Shown here piece by piece: positions 53,563 through 63,009 of a stretch of DNA of 64,000 nt. This DNA comes from Candidatus Dependentiae bacterium. GTDB lineage: Bacteria; Babelota; Babeliae; Babelales; Vermiphilaceae. Made by a program: the position numbers and the translations under genes. The notes beneath the pieces were generated by a model, which saw nothing but the letters and a program-made list of their open reading frames with translations, was not told the DNA's origin and searched no databases. The first letter of the stretch is position 1. Each line of letters starts with the position of its first letter. The stretch covers positions 17,062 to 81,061 of the forward strand of contig JAGQHQ010000004.1 of NCBI GenBank assembly GCA_020431705.1, read 5' to 3'.

Positions 53563-55005
53563 TCAACGTAATGATAGTACAACTTTCTTATCACTAAAAT
53601 AATGAAATGTTGCACCAATAATTTGATATTCATCTGGTCCCTTGCCGAGCACTGCAATTACAGAGCCAGAATGCGATAATCTATAAGCAATTGTAATTGC
53701 TATCTCTCTGTCTAATTCGCATATAACCCTTTTTTGAGGAGAAATCCCTACCAAAATATCATTTAAAATCGCTTGTGGATCTTCTGTGCGTGGATTATCA
53801 GACGTTAATACCAATATATCTGCATACTGTGAAGCAATACACCCCATCATTGGCCGTTTTGTTTTATCTTTATTTCCACCAGCACCAAACACCACGATTA
53901 AATGATTGGTAATTTTTTTTAGTAAAGAAAGTACTGCTTGATACGAACTGGGATTATGTGCATAGTCAATAAAACACAGAGCACCATTTGGTAATTGATA
54001 TCGATCCAATCTTCCTGGCAATGGTTTAAATGATTGTAATGCTCGCTGTATTGATTCTGGTGATACACCTAAACTAGTTGCCATACTACTGGCTGCTAAA
54101 CAATTATAAATATTAAATTGTCCTATGATGTACGGACACTCAAAGCGATATTGTTTATTCGCTTTTAAATGATTTGATTTGAACACAAAAGTTAAAAATG
54201 GATATATTTCATAGTCATACGCACAGAAAAAAGCGTCTCTTTTGTGCAAAGAGTAAGTATAAATCACTGTATTGCTAAACACATAATCATTCAACCACTC
54301 ATCATCGGCATTAATTAACACCGGCGTATTACTTTTAATTTGCTCAAAAATCAAGCATTTTGCAGCAAAATACTCCTCCATTGAAGCGTAAAATTCTGCA
54401 TGCTCTTGTGCAAAATTGGTAAAAATAATACCATCAAATTCTATCGTCGCAACACGATGTAATGAAAGCGCTTGAGCAGCAACTTCCATTACCACATATT
54501 CAACACCGTTTTTTACACACAACATAAAAAATTGATGTAAATAATCCGGTTGATGTGTTGTTAGCTCCGCCTTAAAATCAGTATCAAGAATTTTATTTTT
54601 AATAGTGCTCAACAGTGCTGTTTTGTAACCGGCTGTTTTGAGCATATGCTCTAATAAAAATGATGTCGTTGTTTTACCTTTTGTCCCAGTAATACCAATA
54701 ATTTTTACCAATCGTGATGGATAACCAGCTGCCTGTGCACTAAGCTGAGCTAACGTCAAACGAGCATTTTCAACTTGAGTTAACACTGCATTATTTTTTT
54801 TAATAAGCCAAATCAACTCACCTGACAACTCAACATCTTGCTGTACAACAATGTTTATAGCCCCTCTTGTAAGCGCTCGAGCAATATAGTCAATGCCATT
54901 TTGCTTTTCACCCTTGATAGCTATAAATGTAGAACCTGGCCCCACATAATTCGTATGGCCAGTTACAGGAAATGTTTTTGGAAAAATAATGTTATCTTTT
55001 TTCAC
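53563..55005 (-). CDS. murE: UDP-N-acetylmuramoyl-tripeptide synthetase MurE (meso-DAP type)
   Basis: About 480 aa. It adds the third amino acid to UDP-MurNAc-L-Ala-D-Glu in the cytoplasm during peptidoglycan synthesis. The ATP loop is GITGTKGKTTTS, TTHQP is the substrate loop, YFAAKCLIF holds the Lys that is carbamylated in Mur ligases, and TSDNPRTEDP near residue 400 is the DNPR motif of enzymes that use meso-diaminopimelate. The start is uncertain: GTG at 55005 is given, while TTG at 55032 would add 9 residues; both overlap the end of the AGCS transporter gene. Neither has a clear ribosome binding site. Confidence 0.93.
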   Translation of the reverse strand: MKKDNIIFPKTFPVTGHTNYVGPGSTFIAIKGEKQNGIDYIARALTRGAINIVVQQDVELSGELIWLIKKNNAVLTQVENARLTLAQLSAQAAGYPSRLVKIIGITGTKGKTTTSFLLEHMLKTAGYKTALLSTIKNKILDTDFKAELTTHQPDYLHQFFMLCVKNGVEYVVMEVAAQALSLHRVATIEFDGIIFTNFAQEHAEFYASMEEYFAAKCLIFEQIKSNTPVLINADDEWLNDYVFSNTVIYTYSLHKRDAFFCAYDYEIYPFLTFVFKSNHLKANKQYRFECPYIIGQFNIYNCLAASSMATSLGVSPESIQRALQSFKPLPGRLDRYQLPNGALCFIDYAHNPSSYQAVLSLLKKITNHLIVVFGAGGNKDKTKRPMMGCIASQYADILVLTSDNPRTEDPQAILNDILVGISPQKRVICELDREIAITIAYRLSHSGSVIAVLGKGPDEYQIIGATFHYFSDKKVVLSLR

Positions 55006-56329
55006 TATGATATGCTGCAATGCCTCTAACAATTAATGGAAGTAACATAACAATACCAAATAAATTTACAATTAATAATAGTACATTTGTAATATCAGTT
55101 AACTTCCAAAGCATATCAACTTTAAGCAATGCACCCATAAAAGCAAACAGACAATATAAAACAGTAAATATTCGTTGCCCCTTGCCACCAGTTAAATAAA
55201 GCCACACGGCACGAGTAATATATGCATACGTTACCAATACACCCATACCAAATGTAGTAGACAAAAAAGTAACCAACCAGCCACCAAACCAACTAAACGT
55301 AGAATTATATGCAGCAACAGTAAGTGCAGTACTCGTCAACCCGCTATTCCACACACCACTGGCAATAATACACATAGCTACCAAGAAACAAACAGTCGTG
55401 CTGATAAATACACCAAGCATAGAACCAATACTATCTGCAATCGGTTCTTTACTCTCTGAACCACCATATACAATGGCAGCAGTACCAATTCCTGCTTCAG
55501 TAGCAAAAACTACAGCATTTATACCCGCACGCATAGCCTGTTGAATCGTAAATCCCATAAGTCCACCTGCAACAGCTACTGGAGAAAATGCACTTTTTAC
55601 AATTAGCTGCAACGCAGAAACCAGGGACTGGTGGTGATATGCTAGAATAGTAAGACTTGAAACAAAAAATACTACCACTTTTACTGGTACAATACGCATA
55701 GAGGCTTGAATGATGCGAGAAGCACCACCCAAAACAATATATGCAACAAACACAGTCAACATCACAGCATTGATCCAGGCAGGAATACCCCATGTAGTAG
55801 AGACACTCAAACCAATGGTATTTGTTTGGATCGCACTGCCACCAATAAAACCAAAAAAAACGCAAAAAAGTGCATAAATATAGGCCAAATATCTACCGCC
55901 AATAACATGATGTAAATATACCATCGGACCACCAAGAATAGCACCACCCATTTTCTTAGGGCCAAAATAAGTTGTCAAATAAATTTCAGCAAAACGCATT
56001 GCCATCAGCAGCAAACCAACAATAACTATCCAAAATACAGCGCCCGGACCACCAACTGCGATTGCCACTGCAACACCACCAATACTTCCATTTCCAATTG
56101 CAGAATTTAAACTATTCATAAAAGCTTGAAACGGTGTCATATCAGCATCAGTAGATTTTTCTTGAGATATTGAGGGTGTAAATGTATTTTTTATCGATGT
56201 AAAAAAATTTGTAATTTGAATACACTTAAAAGCAACAGTACACAAGGCACTGATTGCTATCACATACATAATCAATGGCCAACCCATCAACAATTCAAGC
56301 ACCTGATCAATAAACACAGAAATACCCAC
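54992..56329 (-). CDS. Alanine/glycine:cation symporter (AGCS family)
   Basis: 445 aa, about 10-11 membrane helices. AGCS hallmarks are SLNSAIGNGSIGGVAVAIAVGGPGAVFW near residue 72-100, MRFAEIYLTTYFG and PMVYLHHVIGGR, and later FATEAGIGTAAIVYGGSESKEP near 275-295. It imports Ala or Gly (in some relatives other small amino acids) with Na+ or H+. Its stop overlaps the murE start, so the two are co-translated; L-Ala and D-Ala are peptidoglycan precursors, which would make the pairing sensible. Substrate is inferred. Confidence 0.9.
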   Translation of the reverse strand: MGISVFIDQVLELLMGWPLIMYVIAISALCTVAFKCIQITNFFTSIKNTFTPSISQEKSTDADMTPFQAFMNSLNSAIGNGSIGGVAVAIAVGGPGAVFWIVIVGLLLMAMRFAEIYLTTYFGPKKMGGAILGGPMVYLHHVIGGRYLAYIYALFCVFFGFIGGSAIQTNTIGLSVSTTWGIPAWINAVMLTVFVAYIVLGGASRIIQASMRIVPVKVVVFFVSSLTILAYHHQSLVSALQLIVKSAFSPVAVAGGLMGFTIQQAMRAGINAVVFATEAGIGTAAIVYGGSESKEPIADSIGSMLGVFISTTVCFLVAMCIIASGVWNSGLTSTALTVAAYNSTFSWFGGWLVTFLSTTFGMGVLVTYAYITRAVWLYLTGGKGQRIFTVLYCLFAFMGALLKVDMLWKLTDITNVLLLIVNLFGIVMLLPLIVRGIAAYHSEKR

Positions 56330-56392
56330 TGCGCCTCCAGGAATAAAAAGTTAAAAATATACTTTTTTTATTTTAGCACTATATTAAATTAT

Positions 56393-56803
56393 ATGAAGAC
56401 TTTAGCCCTTGACATAGGGGATTCCTGGACAGGTATTGCAATTTCTGATTCACTCGGCATGTTTGCCAAACCTTACACAACTATAGCAACACACAACTTA
56501 CTACAAAAAATTACTGAAATACTTTCAGAACAATCAATTGGCACGATTGTTGTTGGCTATCCAAAAACAATGCGCGGTACTGAGAGCAAGCAAACTCAAA
56601 AAATTGTTGCCTTAAAGCAGAAGCTCGAAACAGCGATTTCGTCAGTAAAATGGCTTTTATGGGACGAGCGACTAAGCAGTAAGCGAGCACAAAAAATCAA
56701 AAAAACTCGAACTAAAGAAGAAAAAATTAAATCTCACGCAATTGCGGCATCGTTTATTTTAGACAGTTATTTGACACATCTCAGTATCCGTAAAAATACC
56801 TAA
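56393..56803 (+). CDS. ruvX: YqgF/RuvX Holliday junction resolvase-like nuclease
   Basis: 136 aa from the ATG at 56393, the normal length for the family; the frame upstream is open but overlaps the AGCS gene antisense. The N-terminal strand holds LALDIGDSWTGIAISD with the first catalytic Asp. VVGYPKTMRGTES near residue 51-63 and WDERLSSKRAQ near 91-101 complete the RNase H-like fold. Members take part in 16S rRNA 5' processing and possibly DNA repair. No good ribosome binding site is visible and the leader is short. Confidence 0.9.
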   Translation: MKTLALDIGDSWTGIAISDSLGMFAKPYTTIATHNLLQKITEILSEQSIGTIVVGYPKTMRGTESKQTQKIVALKQKLETAISSVKWLLWDERLSSKRAQKIKKTRTKEEKIKSHAIAASFILDSYLTHLSIRKNT

Positions 56804-56831
56804 AAATAAGCATTTTTTAGCAACAAAACTG

Positions 56832-56861
56832 TTGACATTTGCAAGTTGAACATAGTATGTT
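56832..56861 (+). promoter_or_regulatory. Promoter of the zinc-ribbon/tsaB operon
   Basis: A consensus -35 TTGACA (56832-56837), an 18-bp spacer and TATGTT (56856-56861). TAGTAT at 56853 is an alternative -10 with a 15-bp spacer. The start would be near 56868, about 28 nt before the ATG at 56896. Confidence 0.5.
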
Positions 56862-56895
56862 TTTAAAAAAGAGATAGTGAAGCAAAGGGGAAGCA

Positions 56896-57075
56896 ATGAA
56901 GTGCAAAAAGTGCGGAGGGTTGATGGTCCTTCAGTCTTTTTTTGACCATTTTCTTAATTTTGACGGCTGGAAATGTCTCAATTGTGGAAAAATCGTCTTA
57001 AAAAAGGAAAAAACCATCGAATTTGATGCATTTAGTATTTTTTATCAACAACAGAAATGTAAAAACAATAACTAG
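56896..57075 (+). CDS. Small zinc-ribbon protein (59 aa)
   Basis: The ATG at 56896 follows AAAGGGG (spacing 6) and a good promoter. The product has two CxxC knuckles, MKCKKCGGLM at residues 1-10 and KCLNCGKIV near 26-34, spaced as in zinc ribbons, with a hydrophobic middle (VLQSFFDHFLNFDGW) and a short tail. Proteins of this plan are widespread as tiny ORFs of unknown role. It lies 6 bp before tsaB and is surely co-transcribed, suggesting a translation or RNA link. Confidence 0.75.
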   Translation: MKCKKCGGLMVLQSFFDHFLNFDGWKCLNCGKIVLKKEKTIEFDAFSIFYQQQKCKNNN

Positions 57076-57081
57076 ACACAT

Positions 57082-57735
57082 ATGGCATCATTTTTAGCAA
57101 TAAACAGTACGTATCAACATGTTCAAATCGCCCTCTATAATGATGACTCTCTCATTGCGCAACATCAAGAACATAAGTATAGGGCGAGTAAAAATCTTAT
57201 CCCTTTGATCGATTCATTACTACTGGGTAACAATCTGAAATTAGCTGATATTAACTTCATTTGTATTAATAAAGGCCCTGGCCCGTTTACAACGCTCCGT
57301 ACAGTAATTACCACAATCAATGGAATTAGTTTTGCTGCAGGCACACCCCTAATTGGTATTAATTGTCTTGATGCTTTTTTGCAAGAATATAAAAACCCTG
57401 ATTATCCACATACCGTTATTTTGTTAAATGCGTTTGGGCAAGACGTGTATTTTGCAACAGACAAACATCAAGGCTATAAAAATATTGACTTGATATTGCA
57501 GGAGCTCAAAAAAATTTTTGGTAGTAATCCTATTCGTTTTTTAGGAAATGGAACCGAACTTCATCAAGAAAATATTAAAGATATACTTAATGCCCAAGCG
57601 ATTATTCCCTCTCCATTACCACTACATTGCTCAATAGAACAAATCGCTTCTATGGCATTACAAAAATGGATACAACAAGAAGATATTATGTACCAAATCA
57701 TGCCGCTTTATATCAAAGAGCAGCAATTTAGTTAA
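57082..57735 (+). CDS. tsaB: tRNA threonylcarbamoyladenosine biosynthesis protein TsaB
   Basis: 217 aa. It has the ASKHA N-terminal strand (MASFLAINSTYQHVQIALY), the helix around SKNLIPLIDSLLLGNNL and the conserved NKGPGPFTTLRTVITTINGISFA near residue 61-83 (GPGSFTGLR in most bacteria). TsaB is the inactive partner that supports TsaD in making t6A37 on tRNAs reading ANN codons. It follows the zinc-ribbon gene by 6 bp. tsaC, tsaD and tsaE are not in the window. Confidence 0.9.
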   Translation: MASFLAINSTYQHVQIALYNDDSLIAQHQEHKYRASKNLIPLIDSLLLGNNLKLADINFICINKGPGPFTTLRTVITTINGISFAAGTPLIGINCLDAFLQEYKNPDYPHTVILLNAFGQDVYFATDKHQGYKNIDLILQELKKIFGSNPIRFLGNGTELHQENIKDILNAQAIIPSPLPLHCSIEQIASMALQKWIQQEDIMYQIMPLYIKEQQFS

Positions 57736-57764
57736 AGAACAACATAACAAAAAATAACTATAAT

Positions 57765-58670
57765 CTACTCACGCGCACCATATTCACGAAGCAATAAATC
57801 AATTTTGCCAAATTGATTGCGCACGGCAATTTGCAACGCAGAGCCAACAGCCGGATCAGGAATCATATTAACTGCTCTTATCATAGCCTTTTTATTTTTG
57901 CTGCGCTGCTTGATAGCATTTAAAATGGCTTTTACTACATCATAATTATTTAACTCTGTTGCACGAATAAGTGATGTATATCTATTTTTATAAACATAGT
58001 TAATATCTGCACCAACATCCACCAAAAATAGAACAAACTGGGCACTGTTGTTATTATTCACCGCTTGCCATAGCAACTCGGTTGCCTGTTCTGGTGCCAA
58101 CAACAAACCATAATCATACAAGCGAACAAATTCCTGAAACTTATTATATTTTATAATATATAGCAATGTTTCTTTTGAAAGCTCATCGAGCAATTCCTTT
58201 TTATGTATTTGCGCCCACTCAAGCAATGCAGGCACCACTCGCTGATAATCACTTTTTGCTGCAATAAATAAAATTGGTGCACCGCCAACATACAGATCTT
58301 TATTTTTTGCAATAAGATCAAAAAATAGCGCTTGCTCTTTTAACTGATTTGGGTACTGCAATGCAAGTGCAAAGATTAATTCTAGTTCATCATTTCGTGT
58401 TAACGTAGATTGCTCGTCTTGAATAATCTCCTGCACAATTGCCTGTGCTTTTTCTGGAACAACGTCAGAAAGAGATTCTGCTATTTTTTCTACGCTGCGA
58501 GAAGCAATAAGTAATGATAGCTGCCAGAACGCGTCCTTTGGACTAAGTGTACCTAAACCTCCCACATTTTCTTGGTGAGTTTTTTTTATACCGTGCACAA
58601 TACTGACAACACCAATGAAAATCAATAAACTTCCTAATAAAATATGAATATCTCTAAAGCGACACTTCAT
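57765..58670 (-). CDS. Membrane-anchored protein with ankyrin-like repeats
   Basis: 301 aa. An N-terminal hydrophobic helix (about 9-27, ILLGSLLIFIGVVSIVHGI) anchors or exports it. The C-terminal half reads as degenerate ankyrin repeats: ELLWQAVNNNNSAQFVLFLVDVGADIN near 200-226, then YTSLIRATELNNYDVVKAILNA near 232-253 and SALQIAVRNQFGKIDLLLREYGA near 275-298. The middle (about 60-195) looks like helical repeats as well. Ankyrin proteins mediate protein binding and are often used at the host interface by intracellular bacteria; here the export signal would place it in the envelope. Confidence 0.75.
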   Translation of the reverse strand: MKCRFRDIHILLGSLLIFIGVVSIVHGIKKTHQENVGGLGTLSPKDAFWQLSLLIASRSVEKIAESLSDVVPEKAQAIVQEIIQDEQSTLTRNDELELIFALALQYPNQLKEQALFFDLIAKNKDLYVGGAPILFIAAKSDYQRVVPALLEWAQIHKKELLDELSKETLLYIIKYNKFQEFVRLYDYGLLLAPEQATELLWQAVNNNNSAQFVLFLVDVGADINYVYKNRYTSLIRATELNNYDVVKAILNAIKQRSKNKKAMIRAVNMIPDPAVGSALQIAVRNQFGKIDLLLREYGARE

Positions 58671-58756
58671 ATACTCCCCCGTTATTTATTTAATAACATA
58701 CACAACTTGTTAGCTACAACAGATGATTTTAGTGTATCTCAGGGAAATCTTTAGAT

Positions 58757-59515
58757 TCAATACATTATCGATCTTACTGCTCCTGCCAATAGACCAATTG
58801 CTTGACGAGCTCGCAAAACAGTAGGCGTTAGTTTGCAAAAAATAAATCTATGCTCCTTAAGATATTCTTTTTCTTGAGCAGTTATGTCTCCTTCTGGACC
58901 AATAAAAAGAATAATTTCTTTTGGCTGCTTGTTTTTCAGATTTTCCATAGTATCAAAAAATGATTGGCCGATCGGATCTGCAAAAATATTAGTTGAATCT
59001 TTTATAAGAGCTGTAGAAAAGAAATTAAAAAAGCACATAGGCTTCTGTAAACGCGCAAAAGTATAACACTTAGATTGCTCTGCAGCAGCAATCATAATTT
59101 TTATAAGCCGATCATATTCTTTTTGCTCACCCCATATGCGTTGCACTTTTTCAGTAATCATTAATTGAACATTTGCTACACCAACAGCAGTAACATCATA
59201 AATTGCTTTTTCAAGATCATCTTTTTTGAGAAGTGGCAATAAAACGGTAACATTAGGACCCACTATTGTGTTTTCTTTTTTTTCAATTAACTGCGCAATA
59301 CATTTTTTTTTATCAACTTCCTGAAGTTCAACACACGCATACACAAATCGATCAAACAAAATAAGACGGTTGCCTTTTTTGAGGCGTAAAACAGATACTA
59401 TTCTACTGCATAACGCCTTATCATCAAGCACAGTAGCACCATTGATCGCTAAGGACTCATAAAAAATAGATAATGTTGGGTAATATAAGCTAAATATATG
59501 TTTAAAGTTGCTCAT
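58757..59515 (-). CDS. rsmE: 16S rRNA (uracil1498-N3)-methyltransferase RsmE
   Basis: 252 aa from the ATG at 59515; an ATG at 59545 is also possible, and both overlap the upstream gene. It methylates U1498 of 16S rRNA using S-adenosylmethionine. The N-terminal PUA-like part includes VLRLKKGNRLILFD. The SPOUT knot shows LFIGPEGDITAQEKEYL near residue 204-220 (normally GPEGG) and LTPTVLRARQAIG near 228-240 (normally LGxRILRxETA). Two positions deviate from the usual motif, but the fold order is kept, so activity is likely. Confidence 0.88.
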   Translation of the reverse strand: MSNFKHIFSLYYPTLSIFYESLAINGATVLDDKALCSRIVSVLRLKKGNRLILFDRFVYACVELQEVDKKKCIAQLIEKKENTIVGPNVTVLLPLLKKDDLEKAIYDVTAVGVANVQLMITEKVQRIWGEQKEYDRLIKIMIAAAEQSKCYTFARLQKPMCFFNFFSTALIKDSTNIFADPIGQSFFDTMENLKNKQPKEIILFIGPEGDITAQEKEYLKEHRFIFCKLTPTVLRARQAIGLLAGAVRSIMY

Positions 59516-59870
59516 AATGCTGACTGCCGACAGGAATATATTCACGTCGCAATGCTTTTGATTTTAACCAACGAACCCAATTACGCACATACACATAAAA
59601 CGTAACATAGTGTAAAAAAAGAGGAGTACCAATCCTTCGCAATAGCACCATAAACGGAGATGGTTGTGGTGGTTTGCTAAAATCTATTGTACGACACTCC
59701 ATTAGTTCATCAATGTCCTCATCAAAAAAATCTCTAAATAACTCATCAGGAGTTTCATGTATCTCAATTGGTACATCACATTCGCGAATACCATCAGTGC
59801 TATTCTGAAATTTTGCTTGAACTTCACTAACAACACTCAGGCACATATATAATAACCATAGACGTTTCAT
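59502..59870 (-). CDS. Small exported protein with C-terminal membrane segment
   Basis: 122 aa. A signal peptide (about 1-19, MKRLWLLYMCLSVVSEVQA) is followed by an acidic region (ELFRDFFDEDIDELMECRTI) and an aromatic hydrophobic stretch near 76-95 (IGTPLFLHYVTFYVYV), then a basic tail (RWLKSKALRREY). No family recognised. It overlaps the start of rsmE by 14 bp and is probably co-transcribed with it. Confidence 0.6.
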   Translation of the reverse strand: MKRLWLLYMCLSVVSEVQAKFQNSTDGIRECDVPIEIHETPDELFRDFFDEDIDELMECRTIDFSKPPQPSPFMVLLRRIGTPLFLHYVTFYVYVRNWVRWLKSKALRREYIPVGSQHYEQL

Positions 59871-59983
59871 CTAATTCCTAAATATTTTTATCTTCATACA
59901 TTTTAGCATAAATTAGCATCTTATTGTAAGTATGCAATGAACAAAATTTGAGTATACTATAACAAAGTGAAAAGGAGACTATT

Positions 59984-61480
59984 TTGAGCAATAAAAAACC
60001 TGTTTTATTAGTTATCTTGGATGGTTTTGGGTATAGTAGTGAAAAAAAATACAATGCGATTGCTCAAGCACATACACCACATTTAAATAGTTGGTTTTCC
60101 ACATATCCACATACTGTACTTGATTCATCTGGTAAAGCTGTTGGTTTGCTTGGTGGATATATTGGTAATTCAGAAGTTGGTCATTTAACTATCGGCGCAG
60201 GTGCCGTTGTCCCGCAAGCTGTTGCAGTCATTCACTCAGCAATCGATACTGGTTCTTTTTTTAAGAATAAAAAGCTAACAGAAGCTCTTACAAAACTTAC
60301 CCATTCAAAGAAAATACTTCATATTTTTGGTCTACTTTCTGATGCTGGTGTACACAGCCATATCAAACATCTTTTTGCATATATTAAAGCAGCTCGTGAA
60401 CACAAGATACAAAAAATAGTCATTCATCCTTTTTTAGATGGGCGCGACACACCACCAAAATCAGGTAAATATTATCTCGAGCAACTTTCAGAATATATAA
60501 AAAGTATGTCAAACGTTATCATTGGCTCATTACACGGGCGCTTTTATGCAATGGACCGAGACAATAACTGGAAACGTACTCAAAAGAGCTACCGAGTACT
60601 TACTGAGCAAATAGAACCCACATTTGTCCACTGGTCTGAGGTACTTGAGTATTATTACACAAAAAATATAACTGACGAATTTATACCGCCAACATTATTA
60701 AGCTCTGATGCAATAATACAAAACGGAGATGGTATACTTTTCTTTAATTTTCGACCCGACCGAGCACGTCAGCTAACAAAAGCATTTATTGATAAACATT
60801 TTTCTCATTTTTCAACAAAAAAAATTAATCTTACATTCTTTATTACGCCAGTTGCATACAACAAAAATATCAACACAACAGTACTTTTTGCCAGACAACC
60901 ATTAAAAAATACACTCAAGCATATACTCAGCAAATCCGGCAAAACTATTTTTACTATTGCAGAAACAGAAAAATATGCACATGTCACGTACTTTTTTAGT
61001 GGCGGACAAGAACAGGCACTACCGGGAGAAACACAAGTACTCATTCCATCACTCCCGAAAAAAAACTATGTTGATCATCCTCAGATGTCTGCAGAAAAAA
61101 TCACTGAGGCTATTGTACACTCGCTTAAAAATGCTCCCACTAATTTCTATTTAATTAACTATGCAAACGCAGACATGGTTGCCCATTCGGGAAATTTGCC
61201 AGCAACCATCAAGGCAATTGAATATTTGGACACACAACTAGCTCACCTGTATAAAACCGCTATAGAAAAAATGAATGGCATTATGATTATTACTTCAGAT
61301 CATGGTAACGCCGAAGTTATGTTTGATAAAAAAACACAACAGCCACGCACTGCACACACAACTAACCCCGTACCGTTTTTATATATAGGGCACGATTATA
61401 AAAATATTGATTTATCTAATTTAAGAAAACTTTCTGATATTAAAAATTTTGTTTTAAAAATAATGGAATCACCCAACTAA
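59984..61480 (+). CDS. gpmI: 2,3-bisphosphoglycerate-independent phosphoglycerate mutase
   Basis: 498 aa, starting with TTG, supported by AAGGAG 8 nt upstream. It interconverts 3- and 2-phosphoglycerate with two Mn2+. The metal/nucleophile motifs are VILDGFG near residue 11, GNSEVGHLTIGAG near 61-73 (catalytic Ser), FLDGRDTPP, HGRFYAMDRD, FFNFRPDRARQLT and the C-terminal MIITSDHGNAE. Length and order are standard. The end overlaps the convergent GNAT gene by 4 bp. A -10-like TATACT lies near 59952. Confidence 0.95.
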   Translation: MSNKKPVLLVILDGFGYSSEKKYNAIAQAHTPHLNSWFSTYPHTVLDSSGKAVGLLGGYIGNSEVGHLTIGAGAVVPQAVAVIHSAIDTGSFFKNKKLTEALTKLTHSKKILHIFGLLSDAGVHSHIKHLFAYIKAAREHKIQKIVIHPFLDGRDTPPKSGKYYLEQLSEYIKSMSNVIIGSLHGRFYAMDRDNNWKRTQKSYRVLTEQIEPTFVHWSEVLEYYYTKNITDEFIPPTLLSSDAIIQNGDGILFFNFRPDRARQLTKAFIDKHFSHFSTKKINLTFFITPVAYNKNINTTVLFARQPLKNTLKHILSKSGKTIFTIAETEKYAHVTYFFSGGQEQALPGETQVLIPSLPKKNYVDHPQMSAEKITEAIVHSLKNAPTNFYLINYANADMVAHSGNLPATIKAIEYLDTQLAHLYKTAIEKMNGIMIITSDHGNAEVMFDKKTQQPRTAHTTNPVPFLYIGHDYKNIDLSNLRKLSDIKNFVLKIMESPN

Positions 61481-62106
61481 TTTTGTTTATCAAGCAATAC
61501 TTCAAAATCGAGATAGGTACCGTCAGTCCATACTTGCTTAAAACCAAGTTTTTTATACACCGCTTGAGCAGGTAAATTATCTACACGTGTTATTAACCGA
61601 ACACGAAATACACCCATTCTTTTAAACTCATCAAGAACATATTGTGCAAGAATTTTTCCATAACCACGCTCTCTAAACTGTTTGCTAACCGCAATAAAAA
61701 GTAATTGACCTTTATAAAAGCTTTTTTTGTAATAAGCAACAAAACCTTTAAAACCCTCTTTGTCTCTCATTACTCTGATGTTCAATTTACCAAAATATTC
61801 AGGATTATAGTCATTTGGCGATTTTGTTCTAAGCATATGCTCAACGTTAAATTTACTCAAATCAGCCGGTGCATCCTTTTTTGTTTCTGCAATTAACCAA
61901 TACCAATTGTCTTTCATTAACTGCATAATATCTTGCGCATCACGGTTATAGTCAAAATCAATTATGCTATGTGCATATACATGATTATTTTTTTGATGAT
62001 AATAATAATAAGAAATACCCCCACCAAGCATAATTGCTACTACTAAAAGAATAGCCTTTATCTGCACCCTCTGTATTTTCATAATTGTCTTTCTCAATAT
62101 ATCCAT
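61477..62106 (-). CDS. Membrane-anchored GNAT-family N-acetyltransferase
   Basis: 209 aa. An N-terminal membrane helix (about 15-36, VQIKAILLVVAIMLGGGISYYYY) is unusual for GNAT enzymes. The catalytic domain has the acetyl-CoA motif A, LLFIAVSKQFRERGYGKILAQYVLDE, near residue 130-155 (R-x-x-G-x-G/A pattern), and the ending RVDNLPAQAVYKKLGFKQVW near 172-191. If the helix anchors it with the domain inside, the target may be a membrane-bound amine. If the domain is outside, acetyl-CoA would not be available. Substrate is unknown. Confidence 0.82.
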   Translation of the reverse strand: MDILRKTIMKIQRVQIKAILLVVAIMLGGGISYYYYHQKNNHVYAHSIIDFDYNRDAQDIMQLMKDNWYWLIAETKKDAPADLSKFNVEHMLRTKSPNDYNPEYFGKLNIRVMRDKEGFKGFVAYYKKSFYKGQLLFIAVSKQFRERGYGKILAQYVLDEFKRMGVFRVRLITRVDNLPAQAVYKKLGFKQVWTDGTYLDFEVLLDKQN

Positions 62107-62128
62107 CTACCCAATCATCATACGGTAA

Positions 62129-62869
62129 CTACAAATATTCAACACTCTTCAAAAACAATCCGCATGCTGGGGCCGTTAGCATCGCATTATTTGGATTTTG
62201 TTCATTTAATAACTCTTGCATGTATTGTACCGTCAAATCAAGCCTTGTTGCAACTATAAGACTTGCGCCTACAATACGGCGAATCATGTGCCGTAAAAAA
62301 CCAGGACCTTTTACTTCGATTCGATAACAATTAAATTCTTTCACGTATTCAAGATTAATGCTATTAATTGTACGCACAGTATTTTCTTTTTCATTTTTCG
62401 TACAAAATGACGCGAAATCATGCGTTCCCTGAAAAACTTTCAAGCATTGCCTGAGCTTTTGCATATCAATCTTTTTGCGCACATACCATCCATACCGTGT
62501 AGCAAATGGTAACGGTTGATCTGTAAAAAAATTGTACCAGTACGTTTTTTCTGTTTTATTACGATAGGGATGAAAATTATCAGTAACTTCTTCGATAGAA
62601 ATTATTCGTATACTTTGTGGCAACACATTATTCCAGGCAAATAACATTTTTTGTGTATTTACCTGTATATTAATTTTAAAAACAGCGACTTGACCAAGTG
62701 CATGCACACCCGCATCGGTACGCGATGCACCCAATAATCTAATTGATTGGCCAAATACACGCTCAAAAGCATCTTGCATCTCTTGTGCAATCGATTTTTG
62801 TAACACTTGTACCTGCCAGCCACAATAATCTGTTCCGTCATATGCAACGATTAGTCTATATTGTTTCAT
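62129..62869 (-). CDS. truA: tRNA pseudouridine synthase TruA
   Basis: 246 aa. It makes pseudouridine at positions 38-40 of tRNA anticodon stems. Catalytic ASRTDAGVHALGQVA near residue 50-63 includes the essential Asp, preceded by YDGTDYCGWQVQ at 10-21. The C-terminal part has GPGFLRHMIRRIVG near 185-198. Size and motif order are normal. Confidence 0.95.
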   Translation of the reverse strand: MKQYRLIVAYDGTDYCGWQVQVLQKSIAQEMQDAFERVFGQSIRLLGASRTDAGVHALGQVAVFKINIQVNTQKMLFAWNNVLPQSIRIISIEEVTDNFHPYRNKTEKTYWYNFFTDQPLPFATRYGWYVRKKIDMQKLRQCLKVFQGTHDFASFCTKNEKENTVRTINSINLEYVKEFNCYRIEVKGPGFLRHMIRRIVGASLIVATRLDLTVQYMQELLNEQNPNNAMLTAPACGLFLKSVEYL

Positions 62870-63009
62870 AGATTAAAAGATAATTTTCCACAATTCTTTC
62901 AAGGCTAAAATCAAAAAGGCTCTCCGCGCTTAACACACACACATAAATCTTCATGGTTCTATATGAGAATCTGGTTGAAGATATAATGTAGGACCAACAA
63001 ATCGATTTA

